Notes under the pieces: generated by a model
Databases searched by the model: none
Seen by the model: only the letters and a program-made list of their open reading frames with translations
What the model was told of the DNA's origin: nothing
NCBI GenBank assembly: GCA_900770055.1
Contig: CAAGJD010000217.1
Span: 1 to 12,074, forward strand
Length of the DNA: 12,074 nucleotides
Direction: 5' to 3'
From: Acholeplasmatales bacterium
Lineage (GTDB): Bacteria > Bacillota_I > Bacilli_A > Acholeplasmatales > Anaeroplasmataceae
Translations under genes and position numbers: made by a program
Shown: positions 1-6,613 of the stretch, one piece after another
Layout of the letters: each line of letters begins with the position of its first letter
Position numbering within the stretch: the stretch's first letter is position 1

Positions 1-27
1 AATCGACAATTAAAAATACGAATTATA

Positions 28-47
28 TTAAATTTATATAAATTTAA
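28..47. repeat. 20-bp perfect AT-only palindrome
   Basis: TTAAATTTATATAAATTTAA reads the same on both strands. It lies downstream of the lipoprotein terminator at the window's left edge. It could be an operator or promoter part for a gene beyond the edge, but in DNA this AT-rich such a palindrome can arise by chance. Positions 1-53 hold nothing else I can support. Confidence 0.25.
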
Positions 48-53
48 AACGCT

Positions 54-81
54 AAAAATAAAAAGCCTATTACTAGGCCTT
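54..81 (-). terminator. Intrinsic terminator of the lipoprotein gene
   Basis: Read on the minus strand, a 7-bp stem (AAG + CCTA pairing with TAGG + CTT, one bulged C, loop GTAA) starts about ten bases after the stop codon. It is followed by a T-rich tract (CTTTTTATTTTT). This is the expected form of a Rho-independent terminator and shows that the lipoprotein transcript ends here. Confidence 0.75.
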
Positions 82-90
82 ATATTTCAT

Positions 91-849
91 TTATGCAGTT
101 TTAGTAGTTGTAGTTGAATCTTGAGGAGGTGTTACTTTACTTTTTAATGTTATATTATTTTCATCAAATTCAAATTCAACCTTGAAATTAGCAAATGCTA
201 CATTATCTTTAAGCTCATAGCCTTTACTATTTGATGAAGAAACTATTTCTTTACCATCCTTAGTAAAGTTCATATAAACTGGTAAGAAGCAATAAGTTTT
301 TAAAATTTCCTTTGAATCATAAACTCTTACTACATATACTGGTAAATATGTAATAGATAGATAAATATCATCAACACCATCAGCATATGCTTTTTTTAAA
401 GCATTAACTGGTACAACCTTTGACCATGTTTTAGAATCATTAGCTTCAAATCCTAAATCTAATTGAGGAATACCGTATTCGGCATTAAATGCTTCGCTTG
501 CTATTGCTGAAGCCTCATCAGCATACATTGTACTTAAAAATGTAAGACTATTAACTGGAACCTCAGTTATTCTATTATTGAAATATTCATCATAGCTAAT
601 AGAGTATGTTACTAGGCTTGATTTAACATCATTTGATACATAAATATCATAATACTTACTTGCTGTTCTTTCTTCCTTGTAAAGCTTAGTTGAATTATTT
701 TCATTACTAAAATTGATATTGTATTTAGTTAAATAAGTATCATCAATTGAAACTGATCTTAATGTTTTTAAATCTTGGCTTGAACCGCCTCCACATGATA
801 CTAAAACAAATGTAAGTGCAAACATTATTAATAAAAATATTTTTTTCAT
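91..849 (-). CDS. Putative lipoprotein of unknown function
   Basis: Encodes 252 residues. The N-terminus is a typical lipoprotein signal: MKK, a hydrophobic stretch at residues 4-17, then the lipobox L16-V17-S18-C19, with Cys19 as the predicted lipidated residue and a GGGSS linker after it. The mature part (about residues 30-235) is a soluble, mixed-charge, Tyr- and Asn-rich domain, and the protein ends in a Thr-rich tail (TTTTKTA). I do not recognise the family and see no catalytic motif or transporter solute-binding signature. The ATG is preceded by GGAGT about nine bases upstream. The gene follows the Xer recombinase gene by 73 bases but has its own consensus promoter in that gap and its own terminator, so it is probably monocistronic. 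It should be exported and anchored to the outer face of the membrane. The lipoprotein call is firm; the function is open. Confidence 0.85.
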   Translation of the reverse strand: MKKIFLLIMFALTFVLVSCGGGSSQDLKTLRSVSIDDTYLTKYNINFSNENNSTKLYKEERTASKYYDIYVSNDVKSSLVTYSISYDEYFNNRITEVPVNSLTFLSTMYADEASAIASEAFNAEYGIPQLDLGFEANDSKTWSKVVPVNALKKAYADGVDDIYLSITYLPVYVVRVYDSKEILKTYCFLPVYMNFTKDGKEIVSSSNSKGYELKDNVAFANFKVEFEFDENNITLKSKVTPPQDSTTTTKTA

Positions 850-880
850 TTATATTAACTCCATTTCTAATAACAAAGTG

Positions 881-909
881 ATTATAACAAATTAATAAAT
901 ATATTACAA
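881..909 (-). promoter_or_regulatory. Sigma-A promoter of the lipoprotein gene
   Basis: On the minus strand: -35 TTGTAA (909-904), 17-base spacer, -10 TATAAT (886-881), preceded by TG one base upstream (extended -10, TGTTATAAT). Spacing and hexamers are near consensus. The expected start is around 874, about 25 bases before the ATG. It lies in the gap after the recombinase gene, where no terminator is visible. Confidence 0.8.
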
Positions 910-922
910 GAATAAATTTAAT

Positions 923-1864
923 TTATGACTTTTTGTTGCCATTATCATCAATCTTAGTAGCTCTTGGATGAGCTATTGAATATGATTTTTTCACAGCCTC
1001 ATAAGATACATGAGTATATACCTGAGTTGTAGAAAGGGATTCATGTCCTAAAAGCTCCTGTACACTTCTCATATCTGCCCCATTATTTAATAAAGAGGTT
1101 GCGAAGCTATGTCTTAATACGTGAGGTGATATATGAAACATCTCACCACAATCATTAACTAGCTTTTCAAGAATTTTTCTTACACCTACTCTAGTTAAGG
1201 TTGTACCATTTTTATTTAAAAATACATGTCTATTTTCTAAATCTCTTGAATTATAAAGTAATTCTATTCTGAATGTTGAAATATATTGCTTTAAAGCAAT
1301 CGAAAGCTCCTCATACATAATGACAACTCTATCTTTGTTGCCCTTACCCCTAATATTAATAACTCTTTCATTAAAGTCGATATCTTTAATTTGCATATTG
1401 CATAGCTCACTAACACGTAAGCCACAGCCATATAAACAGCCTAAAATGCAATAATTTCTAAAGCCAAGCTTATTGTTTAAATCACACGCCTCAAACATCA
1501 TCATTACTTCATTTTCTTTAATGATTTTTGGTAATCTTTTAGGAATTTTTGGTGTTTCAACATCCTCAAAAAAATTATCCTTAATGATTTCTTCTTTTAC
1601 CAAAAATGCATAAAAGCTGCTTAAGGCACTGATTTTTCTATGAATAGATGTAGAGGCAAGCCCTTGCTTAGAAAGATATGAAACATAGTTTTGACAAACT
1701 CGAGAATTTCTAAGCTTTAATAGCCCTGCAGCCATTTTTTCATTTTTTAAAAACGCTAAAAAATCCTCAATATCTTTTTTATAGCCTACTATAGTGTTTT
1801 CTGAATATCCCTTTATACCTGACAAATATTTTACATATTCATCAATTGCTTCTATATCAGTCAT
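923..1864 (-). CDS. xerC: XerC/XerD-family site-specific tyrosine recombinase
   Basis: Encodes 313 residues, the usual size for Xer recombinases. Residues about 5-90 form the N-terminal SAM-like DNA-binding domain, including the YSxNTIxxYxxDI motif at 20-32. Residues about 110-290 form the catalytic domain with the full set of active-site residues: Arg150 (GLRVSEL), Lys174 (GKGNKDR), His248 and Arg251 (HVLRH), His274 (LLGH) and nucleophile Tyr283 (VYTH). The family resolves chromosome dimers at dif sites with FtsK. The start codon overlaps the trmFO stop (ATGACTGA, 8 bases), and GAGG sits six bases upstream. The order trmFO then Xer recombinase matches the gid-codV arrangement of Bacillus, which argues for a housekeeping Xer rather than a phage integrase. 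In Bacillus hslV/hslU follow; here they do not. XerC versus XerD/CodV is not settled by sequence reading alone. Confidence 0.9.
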   Translation of the reverse strand: MTDIEAIDEYVKYLSGIKGYSENTIVGYKKDIEDFLAFLKNEKMAAGLLKLRNSRVCQNYVSYLSKQGLASTSIHRKISALSSFYAFLVKEEIIKDNFFEDVETPKIPKRLPKIIKENEVMMMFEACDLNNKLGFRNYCILGCLYGCGLRVSELCNMQIKDIDFNERVINIRGKGNKDRVVIMYEELSIALKQYISTFRIELLYNSRDLENRHVFLNKNGTTLTRVGVRKILEKLVNDCGEMFHISPHVLRHSFATSLLNNGADMRSVQELLGHESLSTTQVYTHVSYEAVKKSYSIAHPRATKIDDNGNKKS

Positions 1865-3155
1865 TTAAAGCCTCAATCTCCTTAGCCATTATTTCAAGTG
1901 CTCTATTTGCGTAATGCATTTTTCTATCCTTTTTCTTATGACTAAATTCTAATTCTGGTAATATACCAAAATTAGCATTCATAGGCTGAAAGCCATCTGG
2001 TGATGCATTACAAATATAATTAGACATTGAACCAATTATTGTTTTTGGTGAAAAGATATGAAGCTCTTTACCTTTAAGGTATCTATCCATATTAACTGCT
2101 GCATAAATACCTGATGCTGCAGACTCAACATAACCCTCAACTCCACTAATTTGACCAGCAAAGAAAACATTAGGATATTCTTTTGTTTGATAGGTTGGAT
2201 TTAAAATCTTAGGTGCATTAATATAAGTATTTTTATGCATTCTTCCATATTTTGCAAAACGACAATTTTCAAGTCCTGGAATCATTTGAAATACTCTTTT
2301 TTGCTCTGGAAATTTTAAATGCGTTTGAAAGCCAACTAAATTATACATTTCCTTTGCTGCATCATCCTGTCTTAATTGAACAACAGCATATGGTTTTTCG
2401 CCTTTTGGAGTTTTTAAACCTACAGGCTTAAGTGGTCCAAAGGTTAAGGTTTGTGGTCCTCTTTTAGCCATTATTTCAATAGGCATACAACCTTCAAAAA
2501 CTTTGATTTCAAAATCCTTAACCTCGACCTCTTCAGCAGTAATTAAGGCTTCATAAAATCTATCAAATTCTTCTTTTGTCATAGGACAATTATAATAAGA
2601 GGCCTCGCCCTTATCATATCTACTTTTTAAATATACTTTATCATAATCTATTGAATCAGCATAAATTATCGGTGCTTGAGCATCAAAAAAATAAAAATCA
2701 TCACAACCAAATAAATTCTTTATTTCATCACATAAGGCTCCACTAGTAAGTGGTCCTGTTGCGATAATTGTTGGAGCATTTACATCTATTTTAGTTATTT
2801 CTCCATAAATAATCTCAACATTAGGAAGTGACTTTATCACATCTGTAACATATTGTGAGTAGCCCTCTCTGTCAACTGCTAATGCTCCACCTGCTGCTAC
2901 ACTATGAAGCCTTGCAGATTTAATAATTAAAGAATCTAGCATTTCCATTTCTTTCTTTAAAATACCACAAGCATTTTCTAAAGAATCACTTCGTAAGCTA
3001 TTTGAACATACTAGCTCGCCAAATTTTTCAGTTTTATGTGCTGGTGTCATCTTTATTGGTCTCATCTCATAAAGTGCTATATCATAGCCTTTTTTAGATA
3101 AATACCAAGTAGCCTCACAGCCTGCAAGACCAGCACCTATTACATTAATCTTCAT
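1857..3155 (-). CDS. trmFO: TrmFO, FAD/folate-dependent tRNA (uracil-54-C5)-methyltransferase
   Basis: Encodes 432 residues, a normal full length. The N-terminal FAD-binding motif is GAGLAGCEA (residues 7-15). The family marker CSNSLRSD is at 50-57, AVDREGY at 94-99, GPLTSG at 134-139, EGCMPIE at 221-227 and a C-terminal FAD-contact GQISGVEGY segment near residue 335. Cys50 and Cys223 match by position the two key cysteines (53 and 226) described in the Bacillus enzyme. TrmFO uses 5,10-methylenetetrahydrofolate as carbon donor and reduced FAD as reductant to make m5U54 in the tRNA T-loop, in the cytoplasm. The gene starts 8 bases after the nitroreductase stop, with GTAGGA about eight bases before the ATG, and ends in TGA inside the start of the recombinase gene, so it is mid-operon. 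Using TrmFO rather than the SAM-dependent TrmA is typical of Firmicutes. Confidence 0.96.
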   Translation of the reverse strand: MKINVIGAGLAGCEATWYLSKKGYDIALYEMRPIKMTPAHKTEKFGELVCSNSLRSDSLENACGILKKEMEMLDSLIIKSARLHSVAAGGALAVDREGYSQYVTDVIKSLPNVEIIYGEITKIDVNAPTIIATGPLTSGALCDEIKNLFGCDDFYFFDAQAPIIYADSIDYDKVYLKSRYDKGEASYYNCPMTKEEFDRFYEALITAEEVEVKDFEIKVFEGCMPIEIMAKRGPQTLTFGPLKPVGLKTPKGEKPYAVVQLRQDDAAKEMYNLVGFQTHLKFPEQKRVFQMIPGLENCRFAKYGRMHKNTYINAPKILNPTYQTKEYPNVFFAGQISGVEGYVESAASGIYAAVNMDRYLKGKELHIFSPKTIIGSMSNYICNASPDGFQPMNANFGILPELEFSHKKKDRKMHYANRALEIMAKEIEALND

Positions 3156-3163
3156 AAATAATC

Positions 3164-3673
3164 CTACCTATAAAACACAATTTCATCTAAATCCATTCGT
3201 TCATTATGCGCATTTATTTCCTTAGGATAGCCTACAGGTAATAAGCATAATATTTCATAATTATCTTTAATATCTAATATCTTTCTTACAATATCATCCT
3301 TAAAAGAACAAACAAAACAAGAGCCTAAGCCCATAGCTGTAGCTGCAAGAACAATTTGTGTTGCAGCAATAGTCGCATCTACTATGCCATGATCCTTATT
3401 ATCACTTCTACGATGCCAAGATACATTTTTATCATGGCAAATACATAACACCGTTTTAGCATTAAACAAGAATCTAGTCGCTTCATTTAGTTTTTCTAAA
3501 AGTGTATCATTTTCTATAACATATATTCTTTGAGGTTGAAAATTACAAGCAGTAGGTGCTAATCTTGCAGCCTCTAAAAGCCTATTGATTTCTTCAGTCT
3601 TTACCTTTTCTGCTTTAAAGCTCCTGCATGAAAAGCGTTCATTAATTACTTCAAAATATCCTTTATCTAGCAT
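3164..3673 (-). CDS. Nitroreductase-family FMN oxidoreductase
   Basis: Encodes 169 residues from the ATG at 3673. Family features in order: RFSCRSF near residues 13-19 (the R-x-S-x-R-x-F phosphate-binding stretch of FMN nitroreductases), LAPTACNFQPQ near 38-48, an alanine-rich helix near 100-115, the GLGSCFVCSF segment (FMN contact), and LLPVGYP near 147-153. Members bind FMN and use NAD(P)H to reduce nitro compounds, quinones or flavins; the natural substrate here cannot be read from sequence. The frame is open further upstream, but the inner start is chosen because GGAGG lies six bases before it and the longer version would run into the HD-protein gene. The start follows the HD-protein stop by one base (TGACATG), so the two are probably translationally coupled. 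A redox flavoprotein just before the flavoenzyme TrmFO is suggestive but proves no link. Confidence 0.85.
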   Translation of the reverse strand: MLDKGYFEVINERFSCRSFKAEKVKTEEINRLLEAARLAPTACNFQPQRIYVIENDTLLEKLNEATRFLFNAKTVLCICHDKNVSWHRRSDNKDHGIVDATIAATQIVLAATAMGLGSCFVCSFKDDIVRKILDIKDNYEILCLLPVGYPKEINAHNERMDLDEIVFYR

Positions 3674-3684
3674 GTCACACCTCC
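3674..3684 (-). promoter_or_regulatory. Shine-Dalgarno site deciding the nitroreductase start
   Basis: GGAGG (minus strand, 3684-3680) sits six bases before the ATG at 3673-3671 and overlaps the last codons of the HD-protein gene, whose TGA lies between the site and the start. This favours the inner start over one nine codons upstream and suggests coupling or re-initiation. Confidence 0.75.
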
Positions 3685-4298
3685 GTAATAAATAAATCAT
3701 CTTTTAATGATTCAATAAAATTTTTAACAAAATTCTTTTTTTCTAGCCATATTTTTTTAGAAATTGGCGTAACCATATAATCTTGATTTAAGATGTGAGC
3801 AGAATGAAGCTTTACAGCCTCAAGGGCATCTTTATAATCAGTAGGATTATTTGCACCCTCAGCAAATACATCCCATACAATACCCATACAGCCCTCTTCA
3901 TCAAGCAAATCTGCCTCTAATAATAAAATCATTTCTATGGGTTGACTTGAATCCTTTAATAGCTCTTTATTTGAATGATTCTCTATACAATATAAAACTG
4001 ATGTAATAAATTCACTATCAAAATTCTTATTTTCTACATACTCTTTAAAAACCATACCACTTTTTAAAGCATGATTTTCCTTACCATAGGCATAGCCTAC
4101 ATCGTGGAAAATACAAGCGGTGTATAATACATCTTCATTAACTAAAGCAACACCCTTTGAAATGATATTTGCCCATTTTAAGACTCTTTTAATATGTTCA
4201 TATCTATTTCTAAAGCCATGGTTTTTCTTAACTGAACGAAGTGCATCATTATCACTTAATATTTGATATACATATTTAAGCATTTCATCGTAAAGCAT
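3675..4298 (-). CDS. HD-domain metal-dependent phosphohydrolase
   Basis: Encodes 207 residues from the ATG at 4298. HD-superfamily metal ligands are visible in order: His35 (RYEHIKR), His65-Asp66 (ACIFHDVGY), His76 (ENHALKSG), His108 (ENHSNKEL) and Asp130 (LLEADLLDE). The family hydrolyses phosphomonoesters or phosphodiesters, often nucleotides; the substrate is unknown. The frame stays open 21 codons further, giving a hydrophobic N-terminus that could pass for a membrane anchor. I reject that start because AAGGGG sits eight bases before the ATG at 4298 and a promoter -10 lies inside the extension. This is the first gene of the operon HD protein, nitroreductase, trmFO, xerC, and it ends in TGA one base before the nitroreductase ATG. 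A nucleotide-clearing role is possible but is only inference. Confidence 0.85.
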   Translation of the reverse strand: MLYDEMLKYVYQILSDNDALRSVKKNHGFRNRYEHIKRVLKWANIISKGVALVNEDVLYTACIFHDVGYAYGKENHALKSGMVFKEYVENKNFDSEFITSVLYCIENHSNKELLKDSSQPIEMILLLEADLLDEEGCMGIVWDVFAEGANNPTDYKDALEAVKLHSAHILNQDYMVTPISKKIWLEKKNFVKNFIESLKDDLFITEV

Positions 4299-4318
4299 GA
4301 TATCAGCCCCTTTTATTA

Positions 4319-4327
4319 AGTATACCA
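4319..4327 (-). promoter_or_regulatory. Extended -10 promoter of the HD/nitroreductase/trmFO/xerC operon
   Basis: The minus strand reads TGGTATACT: a -10 of TATACT (4324-4319) with the TG of an extended -10. No good -35 is seen at 16-18 bases upstream, only T-rich DNA. The expected start lies near 4312, giving a leader of about 15 bases that begins almost at the Shine-Dalgarno site. It sits just after the ackA terminator, as expected for a new transcription unit. Confidence 0.6.
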
Positions 4328-4367
4328 TAACTAATAAAATTAAAAAAGCAAAATGCATCATATTTAC

Positions 4368-4394
4368 ATAATAAAAGTGGGGATTTCCCCCACT
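4368..4394 (-). terminator. Intrinsic terminator of the methyltransferase-ackA operon
   Basis: On the minus strand a perfect 7-bp stem AGTGGGG / CCCCACT with loop GAAAT is followed by TTTTATTAT. It begins 12 bases after the ackA stop. This is one of the clearest terminators in the window. Confidence 0.9.
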
Positions 4395-4406
4395 AATATC
4401 TATAAA

Positions 4407-5600
4407 TTAATTAATTTTAGCAACTCTTACAGTATCTCTAGCAATCATTACTTCCTCATTTGTAGGAATAATGTAAAGCTTAATCTTAGAATCAGGAGTA
4501 GAAATAATTCTTTCGTCTGAGAATGTATCATTTAATTGCTCATCAATTTCAACACCTAAAACCTTTAATCTCTTAGCAACATTTAAACGTAAATGCTTAA
4601 GGTTTTCTCCCATACCTGCAGTAAATGCGATTACATCACAACCGCCCATATATACATAATAAGAAGCTACATAATCAACTATTCTCTTAGCTTGTACATC
4701 AAATGTAAGCTTACATCTATGATCACCATCATTCATACCTTGAGTAACATCACGTGCATCATTTGAACGACCAGACATACCTAAATATCCAGACTTCTTA
4801 TTTAAAATATTAACAACCTCTGCAGCTGTCTTGTTTTCTTTTTCACAAATATAAGAAACAACAGTTGGATCTAAATTACCACTTCTTGTACCCATTGGAA
4901 TACCTTCAAGTGGTGTTAAGCCCATTGATGTATCAACACTCTTACCACCATCAACAGCACAAATTGAAGCACCATTACCTAAATGACATACAATTGTCTT
5001 AGTTTCAGAAAGTGGCTTACCAATTAATTCAGCAGCTCTTTGAGATACATATTGATGTGATGTACCATGAGCACCATACTTACGAATACCATATTTTTCA
5101 TACCACTCATATGGAGTTGCATACATATAGCATTCCTCTGGCATTGTTTGATGGAATACTGTATCAAATACTACAACCTGTGGAACCTTTGGTAAAGCCT
5201 TTTGGAAAGCCTTAATACCAATGATATGAGCTGGATTATGTAATGGAGCTAAATCAGCTAAATCTTGAATCTTTGCGATTACACTATCATCAACTAAAGT
5301 AGAATCCTTAAAATATTCTCCACCTTGTACTACACGGTGACCAACACCTGAAATTTCATCTAATGATTTAACAATACCCTTTTGAATTAATGTATCTAAT
5401 AATAATTGAACACCCTCTGCATGAGTAGGTAAAACTGGATGAGTCTCTTCCTTCTTACCATTATACTTGATAGTAAAGATACCTTCAGCAAGACCAATTC
5501 TTTCCATTACACCTGATGTAATAACCTTTTCCTCTGGCATCTCTAATAATTGAAATTTAATAGATGAGCTACCAGCATTTACTGCCATAATTTTTGCCAT
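4407..5600 (-). CDS. ackA: Acetate kinase
   Basis: Encodes 397 residues from the ATG at 5600, the usual AckA length. ASKHA-fold motifs in order: N8-AGSSSIKF (N-terminal phosphate loop), VGHRVVQGG (substrate arginine), VFDTVFHQTMP (catalytic Asp), GAHGTSHQYV, CHLGNGASI, GIPMGTRSGNLDP (catalytic Arg) and the C-terminal TAGMGENLKHLR. It interconverts acetyl phosphate + ADP and acetate + ATP, the ATP-yielding end of acetate fermentation, in the cytoplasm. No pta lies in the window. The frame is open 18 codons further upstream, but GAGGG eight bases before the chosen ATG and the conserved N-terminus fix the start. The gene begins one base after the methyltransferase stop, so the two are co-transcribed. 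A TATAAT at 5628-5623 inside the end of the methyltransferase gene could be a weak internal promoter, but it lacks a good -35. Confidence 0.97.
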   Translation of the reverse strand: MAKIMAVNAGSSSIKFQLLEMPEEKVITSGVMERIGLAEGIFTIKYNGKKEETHPVLPTHAEGVQLLLDTLIQKGIVKSLDEISGVGHRVVQGGEYFKDSTLVDDSVIAKIQDLADLAPLHNPAHIIGIKAFQKALPKVPQVVVFDTVFHQTMPEECYMYATPYEWYEKYGIRKYGAHGTSHQYVSQRAAELIGKPLSETKTIVCHLGNGASICAVDGGKSVDTSMGLTPLEGIPMGTRSGNLDPTVVSYICEKENKTAAEVVNILNKKSGYLGMSGRSNDARDVTQGMNDGDHRCKLTFDVQAKRIVDYVASYYVYMGGCDVIAFTAGMGENLKHLRLNVAKRLKVLGVEIDEQLNDTFSDERIISTPDSKIKLYIIPTNEEVMIARDTVRVAKIN

Positions 5601-5601
5601 T

Positions 5602-6555
5602 TTAATTTCCCTCACTTCTTTTATTATAATTATTTTTCTCAAACCACGCTTCAATATCTATTAAGGATTCATTAAATTCCTTAACATCAGTAAAGCTTGG
5701 TAGTTTGACCATAAAGCACTTCATGTCTTCAACCTTACGCTTTTGAAGAACTAAAATAATTTTAGGTTTAATTGCCTTAAACATCGAATCAGGCAATTCA
5801 ACAAGCCCAATAATTGACATATCCTTTAACAATTCATTTTTAAAGCTTTGATTTTTATCATAATCAAAGAAATCATTTTCAACAATTCCTATTAATGCTC
5901 CATCATCCTTAAGCATTTTTGAATAATGTAAAATTGCCTCATATGGAAAATAACCATTATCATATTCACAATGTGGCATATCAAAAATGATTGCATCCAT
6001 GTTACATAATGATAAGCTCATTGTATCTTGATAAAATATTTCAACATTTGTCTGTAATAAATCAGAAGTCATTGCTGTAAGCTTAGTCATCCATAAATCA
6101 TTATCACAAGCATACAATTTACAATTCTTATCTAAATGATTAGAAATGGTTAATAATAAATTGCCTGTCCCACATAGAGGATCTAGGATAGAAATTTCTT
6201 TATCTTTACAAATTTTAGTGATTAAATATGTGATGAATATTCCTAATGTATCTGGTGTAGTATTACCATTTGGAATTCGCATTTCCTTAAAGCCTCTTAA
6301 TATAATAGATTGCATAGCCTTACGAACATCCTCAACAGAAAAATCTACATTACTTAATTTATCATATATTTTCATAAGCCTTGAGGTATCCAGAGGATTT
6401 TCAAAATCATTTAATACCTCTCCTGCTAAAATATTTTTAACAGTCAACTCAATAAGCTCAAAATATGGTAAATGCAAAATTTCATATAATAAATTATTTG
6501 ATTCATCAACAACATCATAAAATAATTCTAGATTGTTTATTTTAACATCTTGCAT
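5602..6555 (-). CDS. YtxK-like class I SAM-dependent methyltransferase (HsdM-type fold), upstream partner of ackA
   Basis: Encodes 317 residues from the ATG at 6555. Residues about 1-90 are a helical N-terminal region. A TPDTLGIFI stretch near 100-108 resembles the TP(x)n entry seen in N6-adenine DNA methylases. Motif I is D125-PLCGTGN, followed by ACDND at 149-153 (SAM ribose-binding acid). The motif IV position reads D192-M-P-H instead of the [ND]PP[YF] needed for DNA adenine methylation. Substrate is unknown. Bacillus ytxK, also a putative methyltransferase, sits directly upstream of ackA in the same way, so this is a conserved pair rather than a restriction-modification gene; no hsdS or hsdR is present. 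The frame is open 33 codons upstream, but the promoter and AAGGTGG (eight bases before the ATG) lie inside that extension. Confidence 0.82.
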   Translation of the reverse strand: MQDVKINNLELFYDVVDESNNLLYEILHLPYFELIELTVKNILAGEVLNDFENPLDTSRLMKIYDKLSNVDFSVEDVRKAMQSIILRGFKEMRIPNGNTTPDTLGIFITYLITKICKDKEISILDPLCGTGNLLLTISNHLDKNCKLYACDNDLWMTKLTAMTSDLLQTNVEIFYQDTMSLSLCNMDAIIFDMPHCEYDNGYFPYEAILHYSKMLKDDGALIGIVENDFFDYDKNQSFKNELLKDMSIIGLVELPDSMFKAIKPKIILVLQKRKVEDMKCFMVKLPSFTDVKEFNESLIDIEAWFEKNNYNKRSEGN

Positions 6556-6574
6556 ATTATGCACCACCTTATCT

Positions 6575-6603
6575 ATTATAGCAAAATTAATGCTCAATGT
6601 AAA
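6575..6603 (-). promoter_or_regulatory. Sigma-A promoter of the methyltransferase-ackA operon
   Basis: On the minus strand: -35 TTTACA (6603-6598), 17-base spacer, extended -10 TGCTATAAT with TATAAT at 6580-6575. The expected start is around 6568, within the Shine-Dalgarno region and a dozen bases from the ATG, so the leader is very short. The -35 overlaps an inverted repeat (6592-6613). Confidence 0.82.
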
Positions 6604-6613
6604 GAAATTGAGC
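6592..6613. repeat. Inverted repeat after the TRIC-like gene, overlapping the ackA-operon -35
   Basis: Two perfect 7-base arms, GCTCAAT and ATTGAGC, are separated by 8 bases. The repeat starts directly after the stop codon of the membrane-protein gene, so it could be the hairpin of a weak terminator, though the T-tract after it is poor (ATTAATTTT). The -35 hexamer TTTACA of the next promoter runs through its loop and one arm, so it could also be an operator. I cannot decide between them. Confidence 0.5.

Noticed and set aside
923..1864. Phage or integron integrase marking a mobile element
   Set aside because: Length, motifs and the trmFO neighbour match a chromosomal Xer recombinase; no attachment-site repeats, tRNA or phage genes are visible.
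1857..4298. Possible use of TGA as tryptophan (Mollicutes code 4)
   Set aside because: TGA ends the HD-protein gene exactly before the nitroreductase start and ends trmFO at the normal protein length, and the tryptophans of GdhA are all TGG.
4299..4361. Hydrophobic N-terminal extension (membrane anchor) of the HD protein
   Set aside because: The stretch holds an extended -10 promoter and the Shine-Dalgarno site for the start at 4298; the apparent hydrophobicity comes from translating T-rich intergenic DNA.
5012..5215. Open frame on the plus strand inside ackA
   Set aside because: His/Tyr-rich antisense shadow of a clearly conserved ackA; no ribosome site or family resemblance.
5647..5654. 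cre-like half site (TTGAAGCG on the minus strand) upstream of ackA, suggesting CcpA control
   Set aside because: Only one half resembles the cre consensus and even it has a mismatch; the second half does not match, and it lies inside the methyltransferase gene.
6146..6520. Open frame on the plus strand inside the methyltransferase gene
   Set aside because: Antisense shadow; no ribosome site or recognisable domain.
5602..6555. Restriction-modification or other defence system based on the HsdM-like methyltransferase
   Set aside because: No specificity or restriction subunit is adjacent, motif IV is degenerate, and the ytxK-ackA pairing is a known housekeeping arrangement.
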